Shown here in pieces: positions 16,656-24,653 of a stretch of DNA of 47,194 nucleotides. Numbering within the stretch: the stretch's first letter is position 1; every line of letters begins with the position of its first letter. Location: positions 1 to 47,194 of the forward strand of contig JAUXAB010000023.1 in the NCBI GenBank assembly GCA_030615025.1, read 5' to 3'. Origin of the DNA: Phycisphaerae bacterium. GTDB lineage: Bacteria; Planctomycetota; Phycisphaerae; Sedimentisphaerales; Anaerobacaceae. The notes beneath the pieces are model-generated. The model ran no database searches. It was not told the origin of the DNA and was given only the letters and a program-made list of their open reading frames with translations. The translations under genes were made by a program, and so were the position numbers.

Positions 16656-17930
16656 ATGACGGATAAATTGGCGATCGACGGAGGTCCCAAGGCCGTAACT
16701 AACGACTTGGCCGGCTGGCCGCAATTCGACAAAAATGCAATCAAGGCTGTAGAAAAGGTCCTCAAGTCCGGCAAAGTCAATTACTGGACTGGTCCGAAGG
16801 GAATGGAATTCGAGAAGAAATTTGCGGCCTGGCAAGGCAGTAAATATGCCATCAGCGCCTCAAGCGGCACCGCGGCCCTGCACATCGCGCTCAGCGTCCT
16901 GGGAATTGGTCCAGGTGATGAAGTCATTGTACCCAGCTACACCTTCATTGGCAGCAGCTTCTCCGTGGTTCAGGCCGGGGCAATACCACGTTTTGCCGAT
17001 GTGAATATCGACGACCATTGTATCAGCGTCGAGTCGGCCGAGAAGCTCGTCAACAAGCGGACCAAGGCGATTATGGCGGTGCATCTTTACGGCAATGTCT
17101 GCGATATGGATAAGGTGCTGGCCTTTGCGAAAAGGCATAATCTGTTTGTCATCGAGGACAATGCCGAGGCCTTTGGTGGTGTCTATAAAGGCAGAAAAAC
17201 CGGCACTATCGGTCACATTGCGGCCTGCAGCTTCTGCCAGAACAAGACCTTTACCACCGGCGGCGAGGGCGGCATGGTAACCACCGATGACGAGGAACTG
17301 GCCTGGCAGGCAAGGAGCTTTCGTGACCACGGCTATGACGTCAAACAACGCCTGGGCCTGCTGGAGCTCGAACAAAAACTGCCTTATATCCATAATATGG
17401 TCGGATGGAACTATCGTATGACCGAGATGCAGTCGGCCATCGGTCTTGCCGAGCTCGAACGGATTGACACGTGGAATCTGCCGAGGCGCAGACGCAACGC
17501 TCATATCATAATCGATTCAATAAAAAAATTGTCCCAGGTCATCTGTACCCCAATCGATACAGAGGAGCGTCGGAATGGCTGGTACGCTTTGGCATTTTCT
17601 CTGAATATTGAGAATATGAACTGTGACATAAATCAATTTGTCACTGCGGGCAGTGCGGAGGGCGCTCCATGTTGGAGGGTCTTCTGGCCCCAGTGCCACA
17701 CGGAGCGGGCATACCAGGAACACAATTCTTTCGGCAAGAGCGGTTTTCCATTCAAGTCTAAAGAGTACGCAAATCCCGCCAGTGTCGACTACACCAAGGT
17801 GAACGTTCCCGCCGCTATCTGGCACCAGAGCCACACATTTACTTGTTTCGCATTTCCAACCTACACCGAAGAAGATTGCACGCAGATAGGTAATGCGCTG
17901 GCTAAGGTTATAAAGGCCTATTCAAAATAG
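16656..17930 (+). CDS. DegT/DnrJ/EryC1/StrS aminotransferase
   Basis: A 424-residue PLP-dependent aminotransferase that would aminate a keto group on a sugar or cyclitol. Typical features are the early motif KSGKVNYWTGPKGMEFEKKF (about residues 36-55), SSGTAALHIAL (about 69-79), VIEDNAEAFGG (about 165-175, with the PLP-binding Asp) and the PLP lysine in FCQNKTFTTGGEGGM (about 192-206). Length is slightly above the usual 370-400. GGAAAGGG lies seven bases before the ATG. It is followed by a Gfo/Idh/MocA dehydrogenase, a pairing common in amino-sugar and amino-cyclitol routes, where the dehydrogenase makes the keto substrate. The exact substrate is unknown. Confidence 0.88.
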   Translation: MTDKLAIDGGPKAVTNDLAGWPQFDKNAIKAVEKVLKSGKVNYWTGPKGMEFEKKFAAWQGSKYAISASSGTAALHIALSVLGIGPGDEVIVPSYTFIGSSFSVVQAGAIPRFADVNIDDHCISVESAEKLVNKRTKAIMAVHLYGNVCDMDKVLAFAKRHNLFVIEDNAEAFGGVYKGRKTGTIGHIAACSFCQNKTFTTGGEGGMVTTDDEELAWQARSFRDHGYDVKQRLGLLELEQKLPYIHNMVGWNYRMTEMQSAIGLAELERIDTWNLPRRRRNAHIIIDSIKKLSQVICTPIDTEERRNGWYALAFSLNIENMNCDINQFVTAGSAEGAPCWRVFWPQCHTERAYQEHNSFGKSGFPFKSKEYANPASVDYTKVNVPAAIWHQSHTFTCFAFPTYTEEDCTQIGNALAKVIKAYSK

Positions 17931-17950
17931 ATAAGAAGAAAGGATAAAGA

Positions 17951-18028
17951 AACCGCGGATTGCGCGGATTGCGCGGAAAAAGAAAAAAACCAAAACTAAA
18001 ATCTGTGAAATCCGTGCAATCCGTGGTT
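17951..18028. repeat. CGCGGATT-type hairpin between two genes
   Basis: AACCGCGGATTGCGCGGATT (17951-17970) pairs with AATCCGTGCAATCCGTGGTT (18009-18028). Both deviations from perfect DNA complementarity become G-U pairs in the RNA, so a full 20-bp stem is possible in the transcript. It lies in the 126-bp gap between the aminotransferase and the dehydrogenase and could affect mRNA stability or read-through. Confidence 0.7.
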
Positions 18029-18056
18029 AAAAAAGTGAGAGGAAAGGATTGTTATT

Positions 18057-19100
18057 ATGTCCACAAAGATCAAATGGGGTGTGATTGGATCGGGCGGAAT
18101 TGCCAGAAGAAGAACGATTCCGGAAGGTATTTCAAAAGCATGTAATGCTGAATTGTCCGTCGTCTTCGATATCAATGCGCAAGTGAATGCTGAGGTGGCC
18201 AAAGACTTTGACGCCAAACAAGCAGCGAGTATCGAGGCCCTGCTGGATACGGATGTCGATGCTGTTTATGTTGCAACCCCAGCCCACCTTCACGGCGACC
18301 AGGTTCGAGCCTCCGCCAAAGCCGGAAAGCACGTCCTTTGCGAGAAACCTCTGGGTATGACAGTGGCCGAGGTGCAAGAAATGATTGAGCTGTGCCAACA
18401 AAGGGGCGTTAAGCTTGGCTGTGCGTTTATGATGCGCCTTGTTGCCCAACATGCCGAAGCACTCAAGCTCATTAATGAGGGCAAGCTCGGTCAGCCAACC
18501 TATGCACGGGTCCAGCTTTCCTGCTGGTATCCTCCCATCGAAGGCGCCTGGCGCCAGGACCCTGCAGCTGGCGGCGGCGGGTCGCTGATTGATATGGGAG
18601 GGCACTGCATCGACCTGCTGGAGATGTTCTTCGGAAAAGTTGCCAGGGTTAGCTGCTTCATCAACAATACCGTACATGATTACAAATCTGAAGACAGCGC
18701 AATAGCTATGCTATTTTTTGAAAATGGAGCACTGGGTACCATTGATACCTTTTTCTGCATCCCCGACAACAGCAGCAAGAACGCACTCGAACTTTACGGT
18801 TCAAAGGGCTCAATCTTAGCTAAGGGAACCATAGGCCAAGCGCCTGCCGGCGAGATGGTGGCATTTCTGGAACAAGATAGCAAGGATTACGACGCACGGC
18901 AGGTACGAACAGAAGCTCAGGAGATGATTATTGCTCCTGAGCCAGTAAATACTTATCAAGCTGAGATCGAAGAGTTTAGCCAGGCGATCATAGATGACCG
19001 TGAGCCACTCATAGGTGGTGAGATGGGTCTTCGAAGTCAGAAAGTACTGGCCGCCTGCTATGAGTCCGCCAGAACAGGCAAGGTAGTAGATGTCAATTAA
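18057..19100 (+). CDS. Gfo/Idh/MocA family oxidoreductase
   Basis: A 347-residue NAD(P)-dependent sugar or cyclitol dehydrogenase. The Rossmann motif is WGVIGSGGIARRRTIPEG (about residues 6-23), DAVYVATPAHLHGDQV lies at about 68-83, and the catalytic-lysine motif CEKPLGMTV at about 97-105. The C-terminal domain has GGGGSLIDMGGHCIDLLEMF. Length fits. AAAGGA lies eight bases before the ATG. It probably forms an operon with the aminotransferase upstream, across a hairpin-rich gap. Inositol, glucose-like or amino-sugar substrates are all possible. Confidence 0.9.
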   Translation: MSTKIKWGVIGSGGIARRRTIPEGISKACNAELSVVFDINAQVNAEVAKDFDAKQAASIEALLDTDVDAVYVATPAHLHGDQVRASAKAGKHVLCEKPLGMTVAEVQEMIELCQQRGVKLGCAFMMRLVAQHAEALKLINEGKLGQPTYARVQLSCWYPPIEGAWRQDPAAGGGGSLIDMGGHCIDLLEMFFGKVARVSCFINNTVHDYKSEDSAIAMLFFENGALGTIDTFFCIPDNSSKNALELYGSKGSILAKGTIGQAPAGEMVAFLEQDSKDYDARQVRTEAQEMIIAPEPVNTYQAEIEEFSQAIIDDREPLIGGEMGLRSQKVLAACYESARTGKVVDVN

Positions 19101-19164
19101 GATTCTGGAAGCAACGAATCTGTCATAGCAAATAATACAGGCTGTGCTTTTGGGTGCAGAATTC

Positions 19165-19269
19165 ATGAGTGACCCTGATATGGATTTTACGGACACCATC
19201 ACCGAAAACACGCTGCGTGCCATCCGTTTTGACAGGCCCGGTCCGAGAAATTTTGGCCAAAGTTTATAA
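19165..19269 (+). pseudogene. Stub of a fourth UroD-like gene
   Basis: A 34-codon frame reads MSDPDMDFTDTITENTLRAI, then RFDRPGPRN. Thr-x-Glu followed by Leu-Arg-Ala and Arg-Pro matches the conserved opening of UroD-like proteins, as in the three intact copies in this window. After RPGPRN the family pattern is lost, and repeat sequence begins within about 40 bp. It is read as a decayed N-terminal fragment. The evidence is short, so confidence is limited. Confidence 0.4.
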
Positions 19270-19289
19270 GCGAGTTGAAATCGATCACA

Positions 19290-19560
19290 GTCATTTTTTT
19301 GCCTCTGAAATTGGGTTTGATTGGGTTCGTTTTGGGTTTGAATTGGGTTTGTTTTCACAAATTGCCCAATTTGATATTTTTTCATAATCCTTTGTTAATA
19401 CTTTATTTACGTTCATTTTGGCCTTTTTGAGATTGGCTTTGTTTGGGTTTGTTTGGCTTTGTTTTTTCCCGCGTTCACCAAGTGTCCTTTTTTCATAATC
19501 CTTTGTTAATACTTTATTTACGTTCATTTGACTTTTTCGGAAATTGGCTTTGTTTTGCAT
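19290..19560. repeat. 111-bp tandem repeat with asparagine/lysine-rich reading frame
   Basis: The stretch TTCATAATCCTTTGTTAATA and the following 19 bases occur at 19381 and again at 19492, a period of 111 bp. Degenerate GGGTTTG/TTGGCTTTG spacers lie before, between and after. Read on the minus strand, each unit gives MNVNKVLTKDYEK, flanked by NKANLKK/NKPNSNP-like runs. I recall similar peptide strings from other planctomycete genomes, but that is memory and not a search. No start site, ribosome site or gene neighbourhood supports a real protein. Confidence 0.75.
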
Positions 19561-19639
19561 AAAAGGTCTGATTTGTAGAGGACTCACGACAAATGTAATG
19601 ATATCTCTACAGTTGTAGAGCACCTTACAGGCATGTAAG

Positions 19640-20360
19640 TCGTTTATTAATCGCGGATTACGCTGATTAAAGGGATTTTTGGCCACAGAGGCCACAGAGG
19701 TTTTTGGCCGGCTTGGTGTTCTCGGCATACTCTGCTCTAAAAGCGAGCTTTTGCCACAGAGGCTTGCCTTCACCCACAAGGCCATTGAAATGGCCTTTTT
19801 CAGTAGCCGGCTAAAAACGGTTCTTGTTAGCCGTAAAGATGCACAAAATGCACAAAAGCTAACATAAAATGACCAAAAAAGTGTTTTATTAGCCATTAAT
19901 ACCCCTTTCTGATTTAACGACCATTCGCTATCCGCTAAACGCTCCCTCTATAATTGCACGAATGTGCGCGTTTGATATGAAAAATGGCTTGTTTTTGACA
20001 GGATTTACAGGATTAACTTGTTGTGGGCAAAGGAGTTAAAATTTTTTTATTTTTTCAGATTTGGCCGGTTACTATGTGCGCTTTTGGTTGAAAAAATTCA
20101 GTTCGTAGTTCGTAGTTGTTTGGCCACGAATTAACACGAATTGGCACGAATTTTTTAGACGCGGATTTGGTTCGTATTGCGTCCGCCAGAGGCGGATAAA
20201 TATGTCGTATATCGTATGTCGTGAGAGGAGGCCGATGGTCGGCCTTTGGGAAGCTGGCGAAAAGTGTGTTTTATTAGCCACAAAAAGGCGCAAAATGCAC
20301 AAAAATGACCAAAAAATGACCAAAAAGTGCTTTTTTTAACCGCAGATTAACGCGGATTTT
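19640..20360. repeat. Repeat-rich intergenic stretch
   Basis: No gene is supported between 19270 and 20569. The stretch holds several short dispersed repeat types: AATCGCGGATTACGCTGATT at 19650, GGCCACAGAGGCCACAGAGG at 19680, ATGCACAAAATGCACAAAA at 19839 and again near 20290, CCACGAATTAACACGAATT near 20121, and CCGCAGATTAACGCGGATT near 20340. These match the intergenic motifs at 2362, 16562 and 17951. Confidence 0.7.
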
Positions 20361-20381
20361 GTTCGGAATAACGGGAATTCC

Positions 20382-20409
20382 TTGATTTAACTGGTTTTTG
20401 GTTTATAAT
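20382..20409 (+). promoter_or_regulatory. Candidate promoter of the small AT-rich island
   Basis: TTGATT (20382-20387) and TATAAT (20404-20409) are 16 bases apart. Transcription would begin about 150 bp before the 68-residue gene, giving a long leader that is much more GC-rich than the genes that follow. The leader contains TTGAGC and GCTCAA arms (about 20459-20482), so it may fold. Confidence 0.45.
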
Positions 20410-20569
20410 TAGCGAAATACAAGGACGGTCATCTTGATGATGGATCGTCGGGGTGGGCTTGAGCAGACGTCGGGGGCTCAAACTCGCAACACACCGCTTT
20501 CCACGTCAGGCCGGTTTCCGAAGGTTAGTTGAATATTAACAGTTATTTTGGAAAAAGGGGAAATCTACA

Positions 20570-20776
20570 ATGTCTTTTATAACTTACGAAAATCGTGCAA
20601 ACCCTCATGTGACTATCCACAAAGAAAGCTGTAATCAACTCAGAAAGCATGGTGGCAAGCATGTAAATAACCAAGGAAAATACGAAAACCATCTGACATA
20701 TAAAGATGCGTTACAATATGCTAATAGCACAGGGTTGCCAGTGAAAGATTGTTCGTTTTGCAACGCTGCTAACTGA
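20570..20776 (+). CDS. Small Cys/His-containing protein of unknown function
   Basis: A 68-residue protein. Conserved-looking features are IHKESCNQLRKHGGKH (about residues 16-31), a central TYKDALQYANSTGLP and a closing KDCSFCNAAN, giving a C-x(n)-H-x(n)-C-x2-C pattern that could bind one metal ion. I have seen small proteins of this wording but cannot name a family with certainty. AT-rich codon use differs from the flanking operons. A GGGG-containing ribosome site lies nine bases before the ATG. It is first of three genes on the plus strand, 71 bp before the next; a shared role with them is possible but unproven. Confidence 0.65.
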   Translation: MSFITYENRANPHVTIHKESCNQLRKHGGKHVNNQGKYENHLTYKDALQYANSTGLPVKDCSFCNAAN

Positions 20777-20847
20777 TTGGGGCAAAAACGGTTTGTAGTC
20801 GTGTATGTTAATAGAGTTAGGCTAAAAAAGAGGAAAGGAGCTATGAA

Positions 20848-21390
20848 TTGACAGGTATCGAGATCGCAACCTTAGTCACTGCCATAGTAGGTGCAGGTAC
20901 GGGGATTGGAGCCCTAACGCTTAGTATTGTAAACACATTGGCGCAGTTTAGCAACAATAGGGTTAAGCTGAGGGTAGTTCCGAAGATTACTTACGAAAAA
21001 GAAAAAGGTATTTGGGCGTCCTCTGCCTTTCCTTTTCCGGATATAATGAATGCTGTAAAAGAAAAACAACACCGATTATGTGTTGAGGTGACGAACTTAA
21101 GCAGTTTTGCAGTTACTATTCAACAAGTTGGATTTGGCAAATTCAAATTGCTCAAGGATGGCATTGGCATTCAATTTCCTACAGTCATGAAAAAAAAGAA
21201 CTGCTGGCCACTAAAACTTGAATCGAGAGAATCTGATTTGCTTATGCTAAAAACCGGTAGAGATATTCCGATTGATCTTTTAGATAAGCATTGTGCATTT
21301 GTAGCAACTGAATGTGGGCATATTTCTTACGGTAACAGTGGGGTGTTCGATGCTTATGTAGAAGAGTTGAAAAAAGAAAGTGAGAACTAA
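20848..21390 (+). CDS. Hypothetical single-span membrane protein
   Basis: A 180-residue protein with one N-terminal hydrophobic segment (about residues 5-32, IATLVTAIVGAGTGIGALTL) and a soluble domain (about 40-175) that I do not recognise. The start is TTG at 20848, with AAAGGAG ending seven bases upstream. The ATG at 20843 opens only a two-codon frame. AT-rich codon use suggests transfer. Its stop is two bases from the next start, so it is surely co-transcribed with the DUF2321 gene. A membrane partner for a zinc-ribbon protein is one reading. Confidence 0.7.
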   Translation: MTGIEIATLVTAIVGAGTGIGALTLSIVNTLAQFSNNRVKLRVVPKITYEKEKGIWASSAFPFPDIMNAVKEKQHRLCVEVTNLSSFAVTIQQVGFGKFKLLKDGIGIQFPTVMKKKNCWPLKLESRESDLLMLKTGRDIPIDLLDKHCAFVATECGHISYGNSGVFDAYVEELKKESEN

Positions 21391-21392
21391 AA

Positions 21393-21899
21393 ATGTCAGG
21401 AAATTACGATGTTCAACAAGTTTGTAAGAATGGTCACCAAATAACTGGTAGTTATAATATTCGCCCGGATAAGCGAAAGGATTTTTGTCAAGAATGCGGT
21501 GAGACCACCATAATTGCTTGCCCAAGTTGTGGTGAAGCAATAGAAGGTACTCAGATTAAAGCTCGTCCAGATTATAGTGGCGGAAGATCTGGCCATTCAG
21601 GAATAGTCCCTGGGAGCCCCGTTGGTGTTCCTGACTACTGTTCTAATTGCGGCAAGCCTTATCCTTGGAGAGAAAACACGATTGTGGCAGCCATCCAAAT
21701 GTTTGCAGAATTAGGTATTGACGAAAATGAAGAAAGTACAATCGATGAAGATATGCATAATATTGCTAAGGATATACCACAAGCTAAGCCTTCGGCAATG
21801 AGAATAAAACGGATTTGTGATAAATATGGGACGGTTGCTTACAATGTAGTAATGGAATTTGCAAGCAAGACCGCAGCCGAAGTATTGAAGAACCAATGA
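21393..21899 (+). CDS. DUF2321-like zinc-ribbon protein
   Basis: A 168-residue protein matching my knowledge of DUF2321: VCKNGHQITGSYNIRPDKRK (about residues 10-29), then cysteine pairs FCQECGE, ACPSCGEAI and YCSNCGKPYPW (about 88-98), giving a treble zinc-ribbon-like N-terminal half. The C-terminal half is acidic, then helical (TVAYNVVMEFASKTAAEVL). The family has no assigned function that I know of. It is the last gene of the AT-rich island, two bases after the membrane protein. The cysteines are seen directly; the family name is from recall. Confidence 0.72.
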   Translation: MSGNYDVQQVCKNGHQITGSYNIRPDKRKDFCQECGETTIIACPSCGEAIEGTQIKARPDYSGGRSGHSGIVPGSPVGVPDYCSNCGKPYPWRENTIVAAIQMFAELGIDENEESTIDEDMHNIAKDIPQAKPSAMRIKRICDKYGTVAYNVVMEFASKTAAEVLKNQ

Positions 21900-22040
21900 T
21901 CTGATTTACTTTGAATCACCAGTGAATGCCGGAGAACAGATTGAAAAACGTGACGGCAAATAACCCTCGAATTTCATTAAAAGCTTTGACGGCAAGTGCG
22001 GGTTTGAGTGGCGTATTTACTCTTTCGGCAATGCCGGCTG

Positions 22041-22361
22041 TCAGTATCGCCTGCCGCCGCCAGAACCGCCTCGTCCGCCTCCGCCGCCAGAACCGCCTCG
22101 TCCTCCGCCACCGCGGTCGGTCTTCGGCTTTGCCTCGTTAACAGTCATAGCCCGTCCCTTCATGTCTTTGCCGTTCAGTGCATTGATAGCTTTTTCTGCT
22201 TCCTCTTTAGAGGGCATTTCAACGAATCCGAACCCCTTTGATTTGCCGCTGAACTTGTCCATTATCATGCGGACCTCTGTGACTTGGCCGAACGGCACAA
22301 AAAGCTCTTTTAATTCGCCTTCGGTGACGTCAAACGGTAGACTCCCTACATAAATGTTCAT
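22041..22361 (-). CDS. Glycine-rich RRM RNA-binding protein
   Basis: A 106-residue single-RRM protein. RNP2 is IYVGSLPF (about residues 2-9) and RNP1 is KGFGFVEM (about 41-48). The tail (about 80-106) is glycine/arginine-rich and encoded by a short direct repeat (22049-22073 and 22080-22105). Proteins of this kind bind RNA and are often cold-induced in bacteria. ATG 22361 has GGAAG eight bases upstream and gives the classic MNIYVG start; the upstream ATG at 22388 is less likely. It lies 276 bp downstream of a DEAD-box helicase on the same strand, and a joint role in RNA remodelling is plausible. Confidence 0.88.
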   Translation of the reverse strand: MNIYVGSLPFDVTEGELKELFVPFGQVTEVRMIMDKFSGKSKGFGFVEMPSKEEAEKAINALNGKDMKGRAMTVNEAKPKTDRGGGGRGGSGGGGGRGGSGGGRRY

Positions 22362-22562
22362 ACTGTTCACTTCCTTTCTGCTGGTCAACGAGAGTTATTT
22401 CAGCTCTTCGGCGGAATACCAATAATCAATTATCTTTAAGCTATTGAATGTACTATCCGCTGCCGTTCTCCGTTAGCTTTGGCATAATCATATCTAATTG
22501 TAATACTTTGTCAATCTTTTTTTATAATAATAATCTGGCTTCGGGGGAGGGGGAGGAAAACG

Positions 22563-22616
22563 ACAACTCTCTCGCACTAAGCTGCGGCCAAGATGCTAAG
22601 CCAAAAGCGTGCTGGC
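22563..22616. repeat. CAACTCTCTCG element, copy 1
   Basis: A stretch of about 54 bp (ACAACTCTCTCGCACTAAGC onward to GCTGGC) with a close copy at 24580-24636 and a shortened one at 26621-26655. Copies sit downstream of or between genes. The outer CTCGCC/GGCGAG arms of copy 2 can pair, which suggests a folded element. Confidence 0.6.
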
Positions 22617-22637
22617 CCGCTGCGGCGGATTGCGTGA

Positions 22638-23876
22638 TTAACGTCTTCGTCGCGGTGTGCGGCGAGAAGTAGAGCGAGACTTTCTGCCGGTCTTTGAAAA
22701 CTTTCCCCTGTGCATCCCCAAGAGCGGTTTTGGGGTATGTGGTTTGACGTATGTAAAGCCGGGGCATTCCACGGGAGTAAAATCGCGCCCAATGAATTTT
22801 TCAATCCGACGAAGGTACTTGTGCTCATCTCGTGAAACAAATGTAATCGCATCTCCAGTGGCCTCGGCCCTTCCTGTTCGGCCGATGCGATGAATGTAGT
22901 CTTCGGGGAAGGTAGGGACATCGAAATTGATAACGTGGGAGATGTCTGTGACATGGATTCCTCGAGCGGCGATATCTGTAGCAACCATAACGCGGTATTT
23001 TCCGCCTTTGAAGCCATCCATTGCACGTTCCCGCTGGCTTTGGTTTCGACTTGAGTGGATAGCCACCGAGACGACGCCTGTCCGTTCAAGGTGTCGTTGA
23101 ATTCTGTCTGCGCCGCGCTTGGTTCGAGAGAAGACCAGGACGCTGGAGAGTTGGCCATCCTGGAGTAGGTGCAAGAGAAAGCCGATTTTCCGCTCTTTCT
23201 CGACGAGATAGATATTCTGGGTGATTGTTTCGATGGGGTTTCTGGGCCTGCCAATTTGAATCATCAGAGGTGATTTCTGGACGCCCGCGGCGAGTGAGCT
23301 TATTTCCGGAGTTACGGTGGCGGAGAAGAGCATAGTCTGTCGATTTTTGGGCAGAGCAGCGATGATTTTCCGGACGTCCCTGATGAAACCCATATCTAAC
23401 ATTCTGTCTGCCTCATCGAGAATGAAGACCTCGACACGCCTGAGGTCTATTGTCCGCTGCCTCATATGGTCGAGGAGCCTGCCCGGAGTTGCAACAACGA
23501 TGTCAATGCCGCGACGAAGCGCGGTAAACTGAGGTTTGATATTTACGCCGCCATAAACGGCAAGGGTTCGTAAATTCAGGAAACGGCCATAGCGGAGAAT
23601 GAACTTTTCGATTTGCACAGCCAGCTCACGTGTCGGCGTAAGGATAAGGGAGCGGACAAATCTTTTTTTTGGCGGATGCTCGTGTGAGAGGCGGTTCAAG
23701 ATTGGCAGGACAAAGGCGGCGGTTTTTCCGGTTCCGGTCTGGGCGCAGCCGATGATGTCTTTGCCGGCGATTGCGGCCGGAATCACCTGCGACTGAACTT
23801 CGGTTGGTGCGATGTAGCCGGCAGCAAGAATACCCTGGACCAGCGGGTCGGAAAGACCAAAAGTCTTAAATGGCAT
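22638..23876 (-). CDS. DEAD-box ATP-dependent RNA helicase (RhlE-like)
   Basis: A 412-residue RNA helicase with every core motif in order: Q-motif region FGLSDPLVQGILAAGY, motif I AQTGTGKT (about residues 40-47), Ia PTRELA, Ib TPGR, II DEAD, III SAT, IVa VFSRTKRGAD, V ATDIAARGIHV and VI HRIGRTGR. The short C-terminus is highly basic (KTGRKSRSTSRRTPRRRR), as in the RhlE group, and likely binds RNA. Roles in ribosome assembly or mRNA decay at low temperature are known for relatives. The RRM gene follows on the same strand. Its start faces that of the release-factor-like gene across about 240 bp. Confidence 0.92.
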   Translation of the reverse strand: MPFKTFGLSDPLVQGILAAGYIAPTEVQSQVIPAAIAGKDIIGCAQTGTGKTAAFVLPILNRLSHEHPPKKRFVRSLILTPTRELAVQIEKFILRYGRFLNLRTLAVYGGVNIKPQFTALRRGIDIVVATPGRLLDHMRQRTIDLRRVEVFILDEADRMLDMGFIRDVRKIIAALPKNRQTMLFSATVTPEISSLAAGVQKSPLMIQIGRPRNPIETITQNIYLVEKERKIGFLLHLLQDGQLSSVLVFSRTKRGADRIQRHLERTGVVSVAIHSSRNQSQRERAMDGFKGGKYRVMVATDIAARGIHVTDISHVINFDVPTFPEDYIHRIGRTGRAEATGDAITFVSRDEHKYLRRIEKFIGRDFTPVECPGFTYVKPHTPKPLLGMHRGKFSKTGRKSRSTSRRTPRRRR

Positions 23877-24116
23877 TAAATAATCCTATCAGAGTCATAG
23901 CCGGCATGGCTTTTCCGGCAAGCCAAGTTTGCATATAGAATACCAAGCCTATGTTGAAAATACAAGCTGATTGCACAACAAAGTTCAGCACGAGCAACGC
24001 CGCGGGGGCTTTTCAAAGCGGAAACGCAATAGATTGCGGTGGTAAATTTATAAATATAAAGGAGAAATGTGCCACTGGCAAGGGCAGCGGTTTGGGTGTA
24101 GAATTCGGAGATGAAG

Positions 24117-24497
24117 ATGAACTTTGGAGTGACGCGGAAGAAACAAGAAGAGCTTGAGGCGAGGATGGCTGCGCTGGGGCTGCGCGAAGCAGACCTGGAG
24201 GAAAAATATGTTCGTTCATCAGGGCCGGGAGGACAAAATGTTAATAAGACCGCAAGCTGCGTTTATCTGAAGCACATTCGGAGCGGGCTGGAAGTTAAGA
24301 TGCAGCGGGAGCGGTCGCAGGGGCTGAACCGTTATTATGCGCGAAAACGATTGTGTGAACTGGTCGAACAGGAGAGAATGGGCAGTAAGAGTCCTGCGGC
24401 ATTAAAGGCGGAGAAGATTCGTAAACAGAAACAACACCGTAAACGCCGAAGTAAAGCGAAGAGAAAGGTGCGCGGGGACAAGGGGGGTAAATATTAA
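24117..24497 (+). CDS. Release-factor-like protein with GGQ motif
   Basis: A 126-residue protein made of the peptidyl-tRNA hydrolysis domain of class I release factors, without codon-recognition domains. GGQ lies in RSSGPGGQNVNKTASCV (about residues 40-56), and VKMQRERSQGLNRYYARKRL follows. The lysine/arginine-rich tail (about 100-126) resembles the tail of ArfB, which enters the empty mRNA channel of stalled ribosomes. So ribosome rescue is the likely role. Full RF2-like wording after the GGQ (SQGLNRYYARKRL) differs from classic ArfB. I use ATG 24117: CGGAG ends six bases upstream, whereas it abuts the ATG at 24111. Confidence 0.82.
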   Translation: MNFGVTRKKQEELEARMAALGLREADLEEKYVRSSGPGGQNVNKTASCVYLKHIRSGLEVKMQRERSQGLNRYYARKRLCELVEQERMGSKSPAALKAEKIRKQKQHRKRRSKAKRKVRGDKGGKY

Positions 24498-24579
24498 TCG
24501 TCGGTTCTGAAGGGTGAAGCCGGCAGGCCTTTCTTATTATACTCTAATCCATCAAAAGAAAAAAAAGTCATTTCAACCC

Positions 24580-24636
24580 CAACTCTCTCGCCCTAAGCTG
24601 CGACCAAGTTAGCTAAGCCGAAAGCATTCTGGCGAG
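24580..24636. repeat. CAACTCTCTCG element, copy 2
   Basis: A near-copy of 22563-22616, lying between the convergent release-factor-like and TypA genes. CTCGCC near its start and GGCGAG at its end are complementary. Confidence 0.6.
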
Positions 24637-24653
24637 GCTCTCGAATTTCATTA

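Noticed and set aside
19291..19896. 201-residue minus-strand frame
   Set aside because: It is built end to end from intergenic repeats (GCACAAAATGCACAAAA and the 111-bp unit), with no ribosome site or neighbour support.
20455..20520. GTCAGG...GAAGG stretch resembling the SRP RNA core
   Set aside because: The GNRA loop and the AGCAG strand are missing, and the ends do not pair as in SRP RNA.
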